Shown in pieces: positions 35,949 through 44,331 of a DNA stretch of 64,000 nt; position 1 is the stretch's first letter, and each line of letters opens with the position of its first letter. Made by a program: the position numbers and the translations under genes. Under the pieces are notes generated by a model. It was given only the letters and a program-made list of their open reading frames with translations, was not told where the DNA came from and ran no database searches. The stretch spans positions 124,001 to 188,000 of the forward strand of contig NZ_PCPT01000003.1 of NCBI RefSeq assembly GCF_002975435.1, given 5' to 3'. Source of the DNA: Arthrobacter sp. MYb227. Its GTDB lineage: Bacteria; Actinomycetota; Actinomycetes; Actinomycetales; Micrococcaceae.

Positions 35949-37925
35949 CTATTCTCCGCGCCGGCGCCGGAAGATATCAAAGACCACACGCAAGGCGAAG
36001 ATGGTAGCGAAGATGACCAGAGTATAGCCGAAGAGTTGGTACAGGGTCAGGCTTTCGGTGACTTGTGGGCCCCCATTGCTCACCAAAAGTATGGTGGCCA
36101 TGATCCCCGTGACCCCGGCCAAGAAAGTCAAGATGGCCTCATGCAGCATCGAACGGACCATCTTGCGATCTTGCGGGTGCGCCAGCAAGCGCATATTGAT
36201 TCCAAGTCGCCCGGCTTCTAAATCCCCGGTGATCGCGTCAAGGCGCCGGGGAATCCGTTTGAGGACCGGCAGCAGGGAAAGTGCTTCATTGTTCAGTGCC
36301 TCACGCAGTGAGGAAGGCCGGAAGGTATCCTTGGCGCGAGCCTTGCCATAGGCACGGGCCTCGGTGATCAAGTCAAAGTCCGGATCAAGCTGGCGCAGCG
36401 TTCCTTCGAGTACCGCCACGGCACGGAAGGACCCGGCAAGTTCGCCGGGTATCGCGATTCGGTGCTTGGCCAACAGCGCCACCAACATGGTGAACACCTC
36501 GGCCTTCACATCCGCACCGGGACCCATATAGCGTGAGACAAAACGGCTCAGCTCACGCCGGAGCATATCTTCATTGAAGTCTTCAGGAAGTGTTGCCATT
36601 TCTAGTAGGGCATCGCCGATGGCCCGTGAATCACCGCGGTAGAAGGCCAACAGGACTTCGGCAACCAGGGAGCGTAGTTCGGAGTCCAAACGTCCGACCG
36701 AACCAAAGTCAAGGAGCATGATGCTCCCATCGGGTTGCACCACGATATTTCCCGGGTGCAGGTCGGCATGGAAGATTCCGTCATCCATGATCTGATGCAT
36801 CATTGAACGGAACAAGGCCGCGGCCTGCTTGGTGCGCTGCTCCGTGGAGAGTCCTTCGATGGTTCCCGGGGCACTGAGCGTGGCACCGGAAACCATCTGC
36901 ATCACCAGCACCCGCTGGCCGCTGAATTCCGGGTAATGTTGGGGGATTTCGACGCGTTCGGAATCGGGGTGCCGTAACTGGGTGGTACGTAGCGCGGCGA
37001 TATTCATGGCCTCGACCTCGTAATCGAGTTCCTCACGCAGCGAATCGGCGAAGCTTTCTGCTATCTGCACAATGCCCAACGATCGGCCCCAGTCGGTGGA
37101 GCGCTCAAGAGTTTTGGCCATGCGGATGGTGATATCCAGATCACGTTCAACCACCGGAATGATTCCGGGGCGCTGGACCTTCACGGCAACCATTTCGCCG
37201 GTGTGCAGTCTTGCCTTGTGAACCTGCCCGATCGAGGCTGCGGCGAACGGTTCGTGATCAAATTCGGCAAACGCACTTTCGATATCCTCACCGAGTCCGG
37301 ATTCCAATACCTCGCGTACTTGATCCCATGGCGCGGGAGGAACGGCTTGTTGAAGTTTGGAAAGCTCTGTGATGTACTCCGCCGGTAGCAATTCTGCGCG
37401 GGTGGAGAGCACCTGTCCGAACTTCACGAAGGCCACCCCGGATTCCTGCAACGCCAGACGCAGTGACTTTCCGTTGGCCGTACGCTCGGCAATGGCCTCC
37501 GGTGTCGATGTGGTGCTGGGACGCTTGGCGGGAAGAATGCCGTGGGACAGGGCAATGCGGGTAACCTCGGCGTAACGCCGGGTACGTGAGAAACGTGATC
37601 TTAGTGAGGCGATCCATTGGTCGGGACGCATGATGGTGCCCGAGGGAAGAACGAGTTCGGCCAGCACCAAGAACAACGTGGCAACAATGAACACGATGCC
37701 GATCTGTACCGGTAACAGTGCCAGACCCGCGCTTGGATCTCGCCAGACAAAACGCGATTCGAAGCTAACCTCGGCACCGAGTCCGATCAGGCCGGCCACG
37801 ATAATTCTGCCCCACCCCACGGTGACCCCGAGCAATCGGCGTACAAACATGGAAAGGATCGCGATGTAGATCACGGCGATGAGCGCAGTGAACAGAATCC
37901 GTCCCAGTATGTCGGCAAACTCCAT
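35949..37925 (-). CDS. ABC1/AarF/UbiB-family atypical kinase
   Basis: A 658-residue membrane-associated ADCK/UbiB-type protein. Two N-terminal hydrophobic segments (residues 10-90) precede the kinase-like fold. The family's KxGQ motif is in FVKFGQVLSTRAELLP. Other blocks are AASIGQVHKARLHTGEMVAVK, HADLHPGNIVVQPDG (catalytic loop) and LLDFGSVG (metal-binding DFG). Two hydrophobic segments close the C-terminus (AILTFLAGVTGIMATILLV, YTLVIFATIFALRVVFDI). Relatives support quinone or lipid metabolism; in actinobacteria the partner quinone would be menaquinone. GGAGG lies before the ATG at 37925. No quinone genes are adjacent. Confidence 0.88.
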   Translation of the reverse strand: MEFADILGRILFTALIAVIYIAILSMFVRRLLGVTVGWGRIIVAGLIGLGAEVSFESRFVWRDPSAGLALLPVQIGIVFIVATLFLVLAELVLPSGTIMRPDQWIASLRSRFSRTRRYAEVTRIALSHGILPAKRPSTTSTPEAIAERTANGKSLRLALQESGVAFVKFGQVLSTRAELLPAEYITELSKLQQAVPPAPWDQVREVLESGLGEDIESAFAEFDHEPFAAASIGQVHKARLHTGEMVAVKVQRPGIIPVVERDLDITIRMAKTLERSTDWGRSLGIVQIAESFADSLREELDYEVEAMNIAALRTTQLRHPDSERVEIPQHYPEFSGQRVLVMQMVSGATLSAPGTIEGLSTEQRTKQAAALFRSMMHQIMDDGIFHADLHPGNIVVQPDGSIMLLDFGSVGRLDSELRSLVAEVLLAFYRGDSRAIGDALLEMATLPEDFNEDMLRRELSRFVSRYMGPGADVKAEVFTMLVALLAKHRIAIPGELAGSFRAVAVLEGTLRQLDPDFDLITEARAYGKARAKDTFRPSSLREALNNEALSLLPVLKRIPRRLDAITGDLEAGRLGINMRLLAHPQDRKMVRSMLHEAILTFLAGVTGIMATILLVSNGGPQVTESLTLYQLFGYTLVIFATIFALRVVFDIFRRRRGE

Positions 37926-38106
37926 GTGATCCTCCTGTTGACGGGGTGCAACGTAGTTACTAGACCCCGTAGGTGGGCTCTGGATTAAACTTTAGTGCAC
38001 GGTCGGGAAGAATGAACCTGCTGTTGCGGTACCGGGACGGTCAAGCCGTAACGGGGGAGAGTGCTCAGGCAAGACCGGCGCGCTCATCAGGGATTTCGGC
38101 GTGGTT

Positions 38107-38660
38107 TTACCCGCCAAAAGTGATTCGGGTTGGCATCTCATAGAACGATCCACCGAATCTGATGTCCTTGCCTGCCTTGGCCGACCGCTTTGCCCCTGCA
38201 ACGTGCGCCGATGCCTGAACGAGATATCGACGGATATGTTTGGGTACGTGGAGGGCCATGCTAAACATGCCACCAACGAATTTGCCCATTTTTCCCTCAG
38301 GCAGGGTATCGGTAAGTGCTTCCTTGGCCGTGGCGATGTCCTGATCATTGAATGGCAGCGGCATGAGCAGTTCGAGAACCAGTTCTTGATCCGCTGTCAG
38401 CTCCCATGGACCTTCTTGTGCCCAGAGATGGTCCACCACATAGTCGCGCGGTCCGCTCGAGTTTTGTGTGTCAGTCTCTTCGTTATCGCGCAACGTAAAA
38501 TTAATCTTCTGCACGACTCGGGGCTCGGACTTGTGTCCCTGTAGGGTGATTTTCACCGGCAAATGCGGATCGTCCCAAGTGAAATCGACGGGATTGAAAG
38601 ATCGATGCCAACCCCGCCTCCGCCGCCCATGCTGCGTTTGATCCAACCGAAGAAACCCAT
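38107..38660 (-). pseudogene. Spo0M/arrestin-like small protein, frameshifted
   Basis: An ATG at 38660, eight bases after GGGGGA, begins MGFFGWIKRSMGGGGGVGID, an N-terminus typical of small Spo0M-like (sporulation-control, arrestin-fold) proteins. This frame ends at a TGA after about 35 codons. The neighbouring frame carries the rest: TWDDPHLPVKITLQGHKSEP, RVVQKINFTLRDNEETDT and a basic C-terminus ending FYEMPTRITFGG at 38107. One base missing somewhere in 38580-38625 would restore a protein of about 184 residues. The family assignment is tentative because only the overall pattern is recognised. Pseudogene or sequencing error. Confidence 0.55.
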
Positions 38661-38963
38661 GATTCCCCCACTCAGTCTTTGATTTCGGCTGACCAAGTAG
38701 CGTCGAGCATGTGCTTTGGTCCCCACACGGGGGCCGAGTGCTTCCTAACATAGGACACCTTTCAAAAATAGGCACCCGAAACTAAAATGCATGCCGACTA
38801 GTACTTTGAGGTTCTTGAAGGAACCAGGGTGAGAAGAGAATAAAACTCGGGATACCAGAACCCTTGATGGTGTCTTCTGCGGTCGATTCGTTCATGCTGA
38901 CACGTATTCGTCAGGTCCAGTCGTGGGTGCTGTTGCCTTGCCTGAGGGCTCCGGCCGGGACGG

Positions 38964-39287
38964 TCACTGCGCGCGGGCGGCCTTCGAAGCAGCGATGAAC
39001 GTCCAGATCACGGCACACACGAAAACGATAATGGTTCCCGCATATGCCAGAGGGTCAAGCAGACCGAGAATGCTAAAAACAAGGCTCAGTACAAGTGCGA
39101 GTGCCGTGGGGATTATCGTGGCCCGGTGCCCGGCACGCCACGCGGCTTCGCTGCGTTTCAGCGCGGGTATACGGATACCTAGGAAATGATTGATTGGGAT
39201 ACTTCCTCTACTTGCCGCAAGTGCGACACCAAGAAGGAGGCACAATAAGGTCGTAAAAACCCAGGCCACGAGGGGTAGAGGCTGCAT
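38964..39287 (-). CDS. SdpI-family membrane protein
   Basis: A 107-residue protein with three hydrophobic segments (WVFTTLLCLLLGVALAA, IIPTALALVLSLVFSILGLL, YAGTIIVFVCAVIWTFIAA). Between the first two lies INHFLGIRIPALKRSEAAW, the N..G.R.P....S...W signature of SdpI/YhfL-like membrane proteins. In Bacillus, SdpI protects against a killing factor; most other members have no known role. It is the last gene of a same-strand trio with a 70-residue membrane protein and the APC permease, with gaps of about 30 bases. Confidence 0.75.
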   Translation of the reverse strand: MQPLPLVAWVFTTLLCLLLGVALAASRGSIPINHFLGIRIPALKRSEAAWRAGHRATIIPTALALVLSLVFSILGLLDPLAYAGTIIVFVCAVIWTFIAASKAARAQ

Positions 39288-39314
39288 GAGGAATCACTGC
39301 CTTTCTTTGCTGGG

Positions 39315-39527
39315 CTACTGCCTTTGCGGCAGTATCCACCGTTTGGCCGGAGGGTAAAGATATCTGGCGATAGTGATGCTGATCCAGCCAAGGCAGAAAC
39401 CGCCAAAAACCAGCAGGAAGACGTGTCCGCTTGACTGTCCCTTGAATAGAAAGACTGTAACGAGTCGCACGGCCCACACCACGGCCAGACAGAGGGTGTA
39501 TACCCAAAAGCTCCGTTGTCTGAACAT
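39315..39527 (-). CDS. Small membrane protein, unknown
   Basis: A 70-residue protein with two likely membrane spans (FWVYTLCLAVVWAVRLVTVFL and VFLLVFGGFCLGWISITIA) and a short basic C-terminus. It lies 30 bases downstream of the APC permease and 27 bases upstream of the SdpI-like gene on the same strand. The hydrophobic pattern and tight spacing favour a real gene, although the ribosome-binding site before ATG 39527 is weak. No family recognised. Confidence 0.5.
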   Translation of the reverse strand: MFRQRSFWVYTLCLAVVWAVRLVTVFLFKGQSSGHVFLLVFGGFCLGWISITIARYLYPPAKRWILPQRQ

Positions 39528-39557
39528 GCTGAGTCATGTTTTCCGGCGAGCCCATGT

Positions 39558-41060
39558 TTATTGTCGATCGGTATGTGACTCTAGCGTGGGTGCATTGAGC
39601 CTGCTGTGCTTCCGCGAGTAAGCGAAGTAGACGATGAAGCCGATGATCAGCCAGATCACAAAACGGATCCAGGTTTCCAGTGCAAGGTTCAACATCAGGT
39701 AGAAGCACACGATGACCGAGGCAATAGGAATAACCGGAACCCACGGAACGCGGAAGGCACGTGGCAGATTTGGACGCGAGCGCCGCAACATCATCACTCC
39801 GATGGAGACGAGTACGAACGCGGCGAGGGTGCCGATGTTGACAAGTTCCGCGAGCGTTGAGAGGGGAACGAAGGTGGCAAGGATGGCAATCGGGATTGCC
39901 GCGAGAATGGTGAACCGGTATGGCGTACCAAATCGTGGATGAGTCTTAGCCAACCCGGCCGGTAGCAGCCCATCACGGGCCATCGCGAAGCCCACGCGGG
40001 TTTGCCCCAGGAATAGGATCATGCACACAACGATCAAACCGATACAGGCACCTATGGCAATTAAATCGCCCATTACCGGTAGCCCAGCATTCACAAAGGC
40101 AGTTGCCAATGGCGCACCGTCGGCAGGGTCGATGTCCTTATAACTTTGCATTCCGGTGATCACCAGCGATACCGCCATGTAGAGCACCGTGACGATAGCC
40201 AACGAACCAAAGATGCCGATGGGCATGTTTCGTTGTGGATTACGGGTCTCTTCGGCGGTCGTGGCGACCACATCAAATCCAATGAAAGCAAAAAATACCA
40301 TTGCCGCTGCGGCGAAGACCCCGCCGATACCAAAGACACTTGGATCAAGACCAAAGATTGTCTGTACCAAAGGAAGGTGTAGCGCCCCGCCCGAGGACGC
40401 CGCGGGGGTCGAGGCCGGCGGAATGAATGGAACCCAGTTAGAAACATTGATGAAGAACGCACCAACAACGATCACTGCCAACACCACAAGGATTTTGATG
40501 GCCGTGACAACCTGGTTGATCCGGCTGGAGAGCTTGACTCCGGAGATCAGCACGATGCATAAGCCCACCACGAGTAGTCCTGCCGGTAAGTTCAACACGC
40601 CGTGTTCTGCGGTGGCGATTGCTTCGGGGATGGCAAAGGGGGTGTTATTGAGGACCACACCCAAGTATTGACTGAATGAGGTGGCAAGCGCCGCGGACCC
40701 AACAGTGAATTCCAGAATCAAATCCCAGCCAATGATCCAGGCCAAGAGCTCACCCATCGTTGCGTAGGTATAAGTGTAGGCGCTGCCGGCGGCAGGGACG
40801 CTGGAGGCTAGCTCCGCATAACAAAGGGCGGCCAGTCCACAGCCGAGCCCGGCAATGAGGAACGAAATGGAAATAGCGGGACCAGCGTTGGATGCAGCTG
40901 CCTGTCCGGTGAGCACGAAAATACCGGCACCAATGCTTACTCCAACGCCAAAAACTATTAGATCCAGTGCGCCAAGGTTTTTCTTGAGCTGGTGCCCGGG
41001 TTCCTCGGTTTCTGCCATCGTCTGTTCGATGGTCTTGGTACGGAAAATTCCCAACGACAT
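39558..41060 (-). CDS. APC-superfamily amino acid permease (CAT type)
   Basis: A 500-residue transporter with 12 or more hydrophobic segments. The first span carries DLIVFGVGVSIGAGIFVLTG, the G-x-G-A-G-I-F loop that binds the amino-acid backbone. FAFIGFDVVATTAEETRNPQ is the sixth-span signature of the cationic-amino-acid-transporter branch, and VGFAMARDGLLPAGLAKTHP follows. The substrate is probably an amino acid, but cannot be read from sequence. The frame opens at 41216; the ATG at 41060 (MSLGIFRTK) has GGGAGGAG upstream and is the real start. It heads a probable three-gene operon with two small membrane proteins. Confidence 0.92.
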   Translation of the reverse strand: MSLGIFRTKTIEQTMAETEEPGHQLKKNLGALDLIVFGVGVSIGAGIFVLTGQAAASNAGPAISISFLIAGLGCGLAALCYAELASSVPAAGSAYTYTYATMGELLAWIIGWDLILEFTVGSAALATSFSQYLGVVLNNTPFAIPEAIATAEHGVLNLPAGLLVVGLCIVLISGVKLSSRINQVVTAIKILVVLAVIVVGAFFINVSNWVPFIPPASTPAASSGGALHLPLVQTIFGLDPSVFGIGGVFAAAAMVFFAFIGFDVVATTAEETRNPQRNMPIGIFGSLAIVTVLYMAVSLVITGMQSYKDIDPADGAPLATAFVNAGLPVMGDLIAIGACIGLIVVCMILFLGQTRVGFAMARDGLLPAGLAKTHPRFGTPYRFTILAAIPIAILATFVPLSTLAELVNIGTLAAFVLVSIGVMMLRRSRPNLPRAFRVPWVPVIPIASVIVCFYLMLNLALETWIRFVIWLIIGFIVYFAYSRKHSRLNAPTLESHTDRQ

Positions 41061-41267
41061 GATGCACTCCTCCCATACACGTGCAAGTAGCTGTGCTGGG
41101 CAACAAATTACGCCCGCGACAGGTGAAGCGCATAGGGGAAATAGTCCTTGATTGGAGCTTTTGTGCGAATGTGATTTTGCAGTCGTTTTGCTACCGAAAC
41201 CTTGAGTCCGTGTCATTGCAGCGAGAAGGTGGAATTACAGACTCCCAGCTATTGTTTCGGAGGAATC

Positions 41268-41717
41268 ATGGATTCCCAACGCATCGAGATCCAACAGATC
41301 GATCCTGCCGCCTACCAACCAATGTTTGCCATGGAGAAATACATCCGTGCTGGGATCTTGGGCGAAAACCTCTTGGCGTTGATCAAGCTCCGGGCTTCGC
41401 AGATTAATGGTTGTGCGTATTGCCTGGACATGCAAGCGCGCGAAGGTAGGGAAGCCGGAGTTTCCCAGCGTTCCATGGACGTGCTGACGGGATGGCATGA
41501 AGCCAAGGAACTTTATTCTGCCCGTGAACAAGCAGCGTTGGCACTGACCGAGGCCGTCACTTTAATCAGTAAAAACGGGGTTTCACGGCAGGTGTGGGAT
41601 TTCGTGAAAGATAAATTTTTCGAGCAGGAAACCGTTGAACTGCTGATGGCAATTTCGGCTATCAATGTTTGGAATCGGTTGGCCATTGCAACCCATCAGG
41701 CACTACCCAATCCTTAG
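41268..41717 (+). CDS. Carboxymuconolactone decarboxylase / AhpD-like protein
   Basis: A 149-residue all-helical protein with the AhpD-type core ASQINGCAYCLDMQAREGRE, giving the CxxC pair C49 and C52 plus a downstream acidic/His region. YSAREQAALALTEAVTLIS is the second family block. AhpD-like proteins are alkylhydroperoxidases or thiol-dependent reductases; 'carboxymuconolactone decarboxylase' is the family name only. The ATG at 41268 follows CGGAGG, so the upstream extension to 41202 is rejected. It stands alone, convergent with a hydrolase gene. Confidence 0.88.
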   Translation: MDSQRIEIQQIDPAAYQPMFAMEKYIRAGILGENLLALIKLRASQINGCAYCLDMQAREGREAGVSQRSMDVLTGWHEAKELYSAREQAALALTEAVTLISKNGVSRQVWDFVKDKFFEQETVELLMAISAINVWNRLAIATHQALPNP

Positions 41718-41760
41718 TAGACGGATCTTGGAAACCGGGGTGCCCATTGGTAATGGGCTG

Positions 41761-42540
41761 CTAGGAAGCGAACGTGACTCCCGAAGCGATGGAAATGATT
41801 GCCTGAGCCACTACATCAGCGTCACGACGCAGGATCTGTAGGTGGTTCGAGTCAACAGTTGCCTGAACCCTTACCAACTTGTTGGCCTTGCAGGCGGTAG
41901 AAGCCGCGCTACGCATTAACAGCATTTCCTGGGAGGGTGAGCCCGGATGAGGCCCAGAACCGACGATCAGCAATGCCGGGCAATCCAAAACCTGGTAATC
42001 GGGAATCAATCCTGCATCAATCTCATCGAGTTCAACGACAAGTTCGGCCGCCTGATCGTGGGCCATCTTGGACAGAACTCCCAAGGCGCCGAGCGCCGCC
42101 ATGGGTGCCCTGAGCAGCCGATATTGATGGCGGATACGACGTTGCGCTTTTTCGTGGAAAACGCGTATGGGAAATGCCCCATCAATCAGTACGATCCCGG
42201 CAACCGTGCCCGGATGGGTGGCGGCATGGCGCAGGGCAAGTGTTGCGCCATGGGACCAGCCCACCAAGATGGGTCGGGAAAGCTTTGCTGCCGAAACAAC
42301 AGATCCAACGTCTTCTAGTGCTCCGGCGAACGAATAATCCGTGTGGCTGGGGGAGTGCCCGCGACCGCGAGCATCAAAGGTGACTGTGTGAAAATCTGTG
42401 GGTAGTGCTTGCAACACCTTGTGCCAGCTCTTGCTACCGGAAAATGCACCATTGAGGAAGAATACTTCGGGGCCCGTCCCCGATGAAACGGTATAGGAAA
42501 TGACCGAGTCCTCACTACGGGCGATCCTTTTACTTGTCAT
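41761..42540 (-). CDS. Alpha/beta-fold hydrolase
   Basis: A 259-residue soluble alpha/beta hydrolase. The oxyanion region is FFLNGAFSGSKSWHKVL, the DARGRGHSP block follows, and the nucleophile elbow is VGWSHGATLAL (about S96). The catalytic acid is probably near LLIVGSGPHPGSP, and the histidine is in VDSNHLQIL. This is the general esterase/epoxide-hydrolase-like subfamily with no predictable substrate. It is divergent from the arfB-like gene across 134 bases and convergent with the AhpD-like gene. Confidence 0.85.
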   Translation of the reverse strand: MTSKRIARSEDSVISYTVSSGTGPEVFFLNGAFSGSKSWHKVLQALPTDFHTVTFDARGRGHSPSHTDYSFAGALEDVGSVVSAAKLSRPILVGWSHGATLALRHAATHPGTVAGIVLIDGAFPIRVFHEKAQRRIRHQYRLLRAPMAALGALGVLSKMAHDQAAELVVELDEIDAGLIPDYQVLDCPALLIVGSGPHPGSPSQEMLLMRSAASTACKANKLVRVQATVDSNHLQILRRDADVVAQAIISIASGVTFAS

Positions 42541-42674
42541 TGCTACCCCACGAGGTTAGTACTTTTGTTATGAGTACGCTTGTGTTTTTCCTCTCTACTT
42601 TGGATGCTATGCCCGCATTCGACGCTAGGCAATGAATGGGGGCGCTGGGCAAGGTGGCATGGGATGCTTGAAGC

Positions 42675-43097
42675 ATGGTTCTTGAAGTCTCAAAGACGCT
42701 GAGTATTCCGGCTGCCGAACTTAGCTGGAGGTTTTCACGCTCCTCGGGACCCGGTGGGCAGCACGTCAATACCTCGGATTCGCGTGTTGAACTCTCTTGG
42801 GATATTGCACATTCAGAGGTCCTTACAGATGTGCAACGGGAACGGGTTTTAGACCGACTCGATTCTCGCCTGATTGCCGGTGTGCTCACTATCGCCTCCT
42901 CAACTCAGCGTTCCCAGCTGCGCAATCGTGAGATTGCGTTGGAAAAACTGGCCGAGCTTATTGTTTTGGCGCTTGCACCGGGGCCCGCAAAACGCCGTGC
43001 AACAAAACCCACACGCGGATCGGTGAAACGAAGGCTTGCTGCCAAGGGTCGCCGATCGGAAACAAAGAAACAACGTCAGCGCCCCAGCTCCGACTAA
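42675..43097 (+). CDS. arfB: Peptidyl-tRNA hydrolase ArfB (class I release-factor-like)
   Basis: A 140-residue ribosome-rescue factor. It carries the GGQ peptide-release motif in SRSSGPGGQHVNTSDSRVE (G27-G28-Q29) and a basic C-terminal tail (KRRATKPTRGSVKRRL, KGRRSETKKQRQR) that inserts into the mRNA channel of stalled ribosomes. There are no codon-recognition domains. ArfB releases peptides from ribosomes on mRNAs lacking a stop codon. A short gap follows, then a small membrane protein gene. Confidence 0.92.
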   Translation: MVLEVSKTLSIPAAELSWRFSRSSGPGGQHVNTSDSRVELSWDIAHSEVLTDVQRERVLDRLDSRLIAGVLTIASSTQRSQLRNREIALEKLAELIVLALAPGPAKRRATKPTRGSVKRRLAAKGRRSETKKQRQRPSSD

Positions 43098-43269
43098 TCT
43101 TCCAGCTACGAGGTAGCTAGGAAGTTCTGGCTCGTGGATGGATATATTCGTTCCGATTGGCCGCAAATATTGTTGTCTAGGCACCGCACAATGAGCGGTT
43201 TAGTTCTCAAGAATGCATCGAGAGTTACCAAATGGTCGGGTTGTCACAGCTTGAAACATAAAATCCATT

Positions 43270-43285
43270 CACTGTACATACAGTG
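43270..43285. promoter_or_regulatory. Perfect palindrome upstream of a membrane-protein gene
   Basis: CACTGTA-CA-TACAGTG: two 7-bp arms with a 2-base spacer, 24 bases before the ATG at 43310. It is likely an operator for an unidentified regulator. No regulator gene is adjacent. Confidence 0.45.
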
Positions 43286-43309
43286 CTTTGGCAACGTAGG
43301 CTTGGGAAC

Positions 43310-43729
43310 ATGAGCGATTCGAAGAGGAAGCTGGCGGCAGGCGTGCAGTCAACGCCAACTTCTCAGAGCCCTGCTCATTTTGCCGTTGCAGCGCCGGGCC
43401 TAGATATTCGGGCCGACGCTACGACCAGTTGCTGTTCCCTACGAGGTTTGGTGCAGGACTCCACAGAATCTCGATGTAAATTAGGCAAGCTCAGCTTTTC
43501 CTTGCTCATTGCTTGTCCTGCCCTTATCGCGCTTGGACTGGTGATCTACGTCTTGCCGGTAGTTCTGTTTATGATTTCCGGGGGAGGGAGCATGAATAGT
43601 TTTGGCGAGTTGGCACAAGGGTTCACGATTCCTGCTCTCGTTGCGGTGGGCAGCGGAGTCCTTTGTTTGATCTTGGCGGCTATCGGCTACTTTGTAGTCC
43701 TTTTCAAGGTCAAAACCGAAGCTCTGTGA
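43310..43729 (+). CDS. Two-span membrane protein, unknown
   Basis: A 139-residue protein with a hydrophilic N-terminal half containing a CC pair (ATTSCCSLRG) and two C-terminal membrane segments (FSLLIACPALIALGLVIYVL and IPALVAVGSGVLCLILAAIG). The ATG at 43310 follows GGGAA. Composition and codon usage are a little less GC-biased than the housekeeping genes. No family is recognised. The palindrome at 43270-43285 lies in its promoter region. Confidence 0.5.
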   Translation: MSDSKRKLAAGVQSTPTSQSPAHFAVAAPGLDIRADATTSCCSLRGLVQDSTESRCKLGKLSFSLLIACPALIALGLVIYVLPVVLFMISGGGSMNSFGELAQGFTIPALVAVGSGVLCLILAAIGYFVVLFKVKTEAL

Positions 43730-43798
43730 TGGTCAGCACCAACGGGCACGCCGCACGCGAGCTCTTCTGAGCACGATTGAATAAAGCCACCTAAACTT

Positions 43799-44155
43799 AT
43801 GGGCATGAGTGATGTTCTGCCAGCGTGCCCACAATGTTCAAGTCCCTACACCTACGAGATGGGCGCCCTCCTGGTATGCCCAGAATGCGCCCACGAGTGG
43901 TCGGCCGAGGTCGCCGAAGCCGATGAGCCACAGGAAACTGTGGTCAAGGATGCGGTTGGCAATGTGCTTGCCGATGGTGACACCGTATCGGTGATGAAAG
44001 ACCTCAAAGTCAAGGGTCAGGCCCAGTCAATCAAGGTCGGTACCAAGGTGCGCAATATCCGCCTTGTCGATCCGATTGATGGCCACGATATTTCCTGCAA
44101 GGTTGATGGCTTTGGTCCCATGCACCTGAAATCCTCGGTTGTTAAGAAGGTCTAA
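43799..44155 (+). CDS. PhnA/YjdM-type zinc-ribbon protein
   Basis: A 118-residue protein with an N-terminal zinc ribbon ([11 protein letters not shown] ... [10 protein letters not shown], two CxxC pairs) and the C-terminal PhnA domain ([40 protein letters not shown]). The family is named for phosphonate utilisation, but PhnA is not needed for the C-P lyase pathway and its role is unclear. No phosphonate genes are nearby. The ATG at 43799 or 43805 (MSDVLPACP) is the start. A hairpin follows 15 bases after the stop. Confidence 0.9.
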   Translation: MGMSDVLPACPQCSSPYTYEMGALLVCPECAHEWSAEVAEADEPQETVVKDAVGNVLADGDTVSVMKDLKVKGQAQSIKVGTKVRNIRLVDPIDGHDISCKVDGFGPMHLKSSVVKKV

Positions 44156-44170
44156 GATTTCTTTAATGTC

Positions 44171-44197
44171 GGGTCCGTCAGCACTGATGACGGACCC
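44171..44197 (+). terminator. Hairpin after phnA
   Basis: GGGTCCGTCA (44171-44180) and TGACGGACCC (44188-44197) form a perfect 10-bp stem with a 7-base loop, without a U-tract on the plus strand. It is probably the end of the phnA transcript. Confidence 0.65.
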
Positions 44198-44331
44198 GAA
44201 GCTAGGGTGCCCGAGCCACCGGATACCTCTAACGTACAAACTTCATGGCACTATTTCTACTTCGCTGCTTTCACGGAGCGTAGTCTAATAACCAGTAATA
44301 GATCTAAGCGCTCTGCCGGTTGGTGAACCCC

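Noticed and set aside
35862-36221. 119-residue plus-strand frame opposite the UbiB-type kinase C-terminus
   Set aside because: Mostly antisense to the kinase gene and without a domain.
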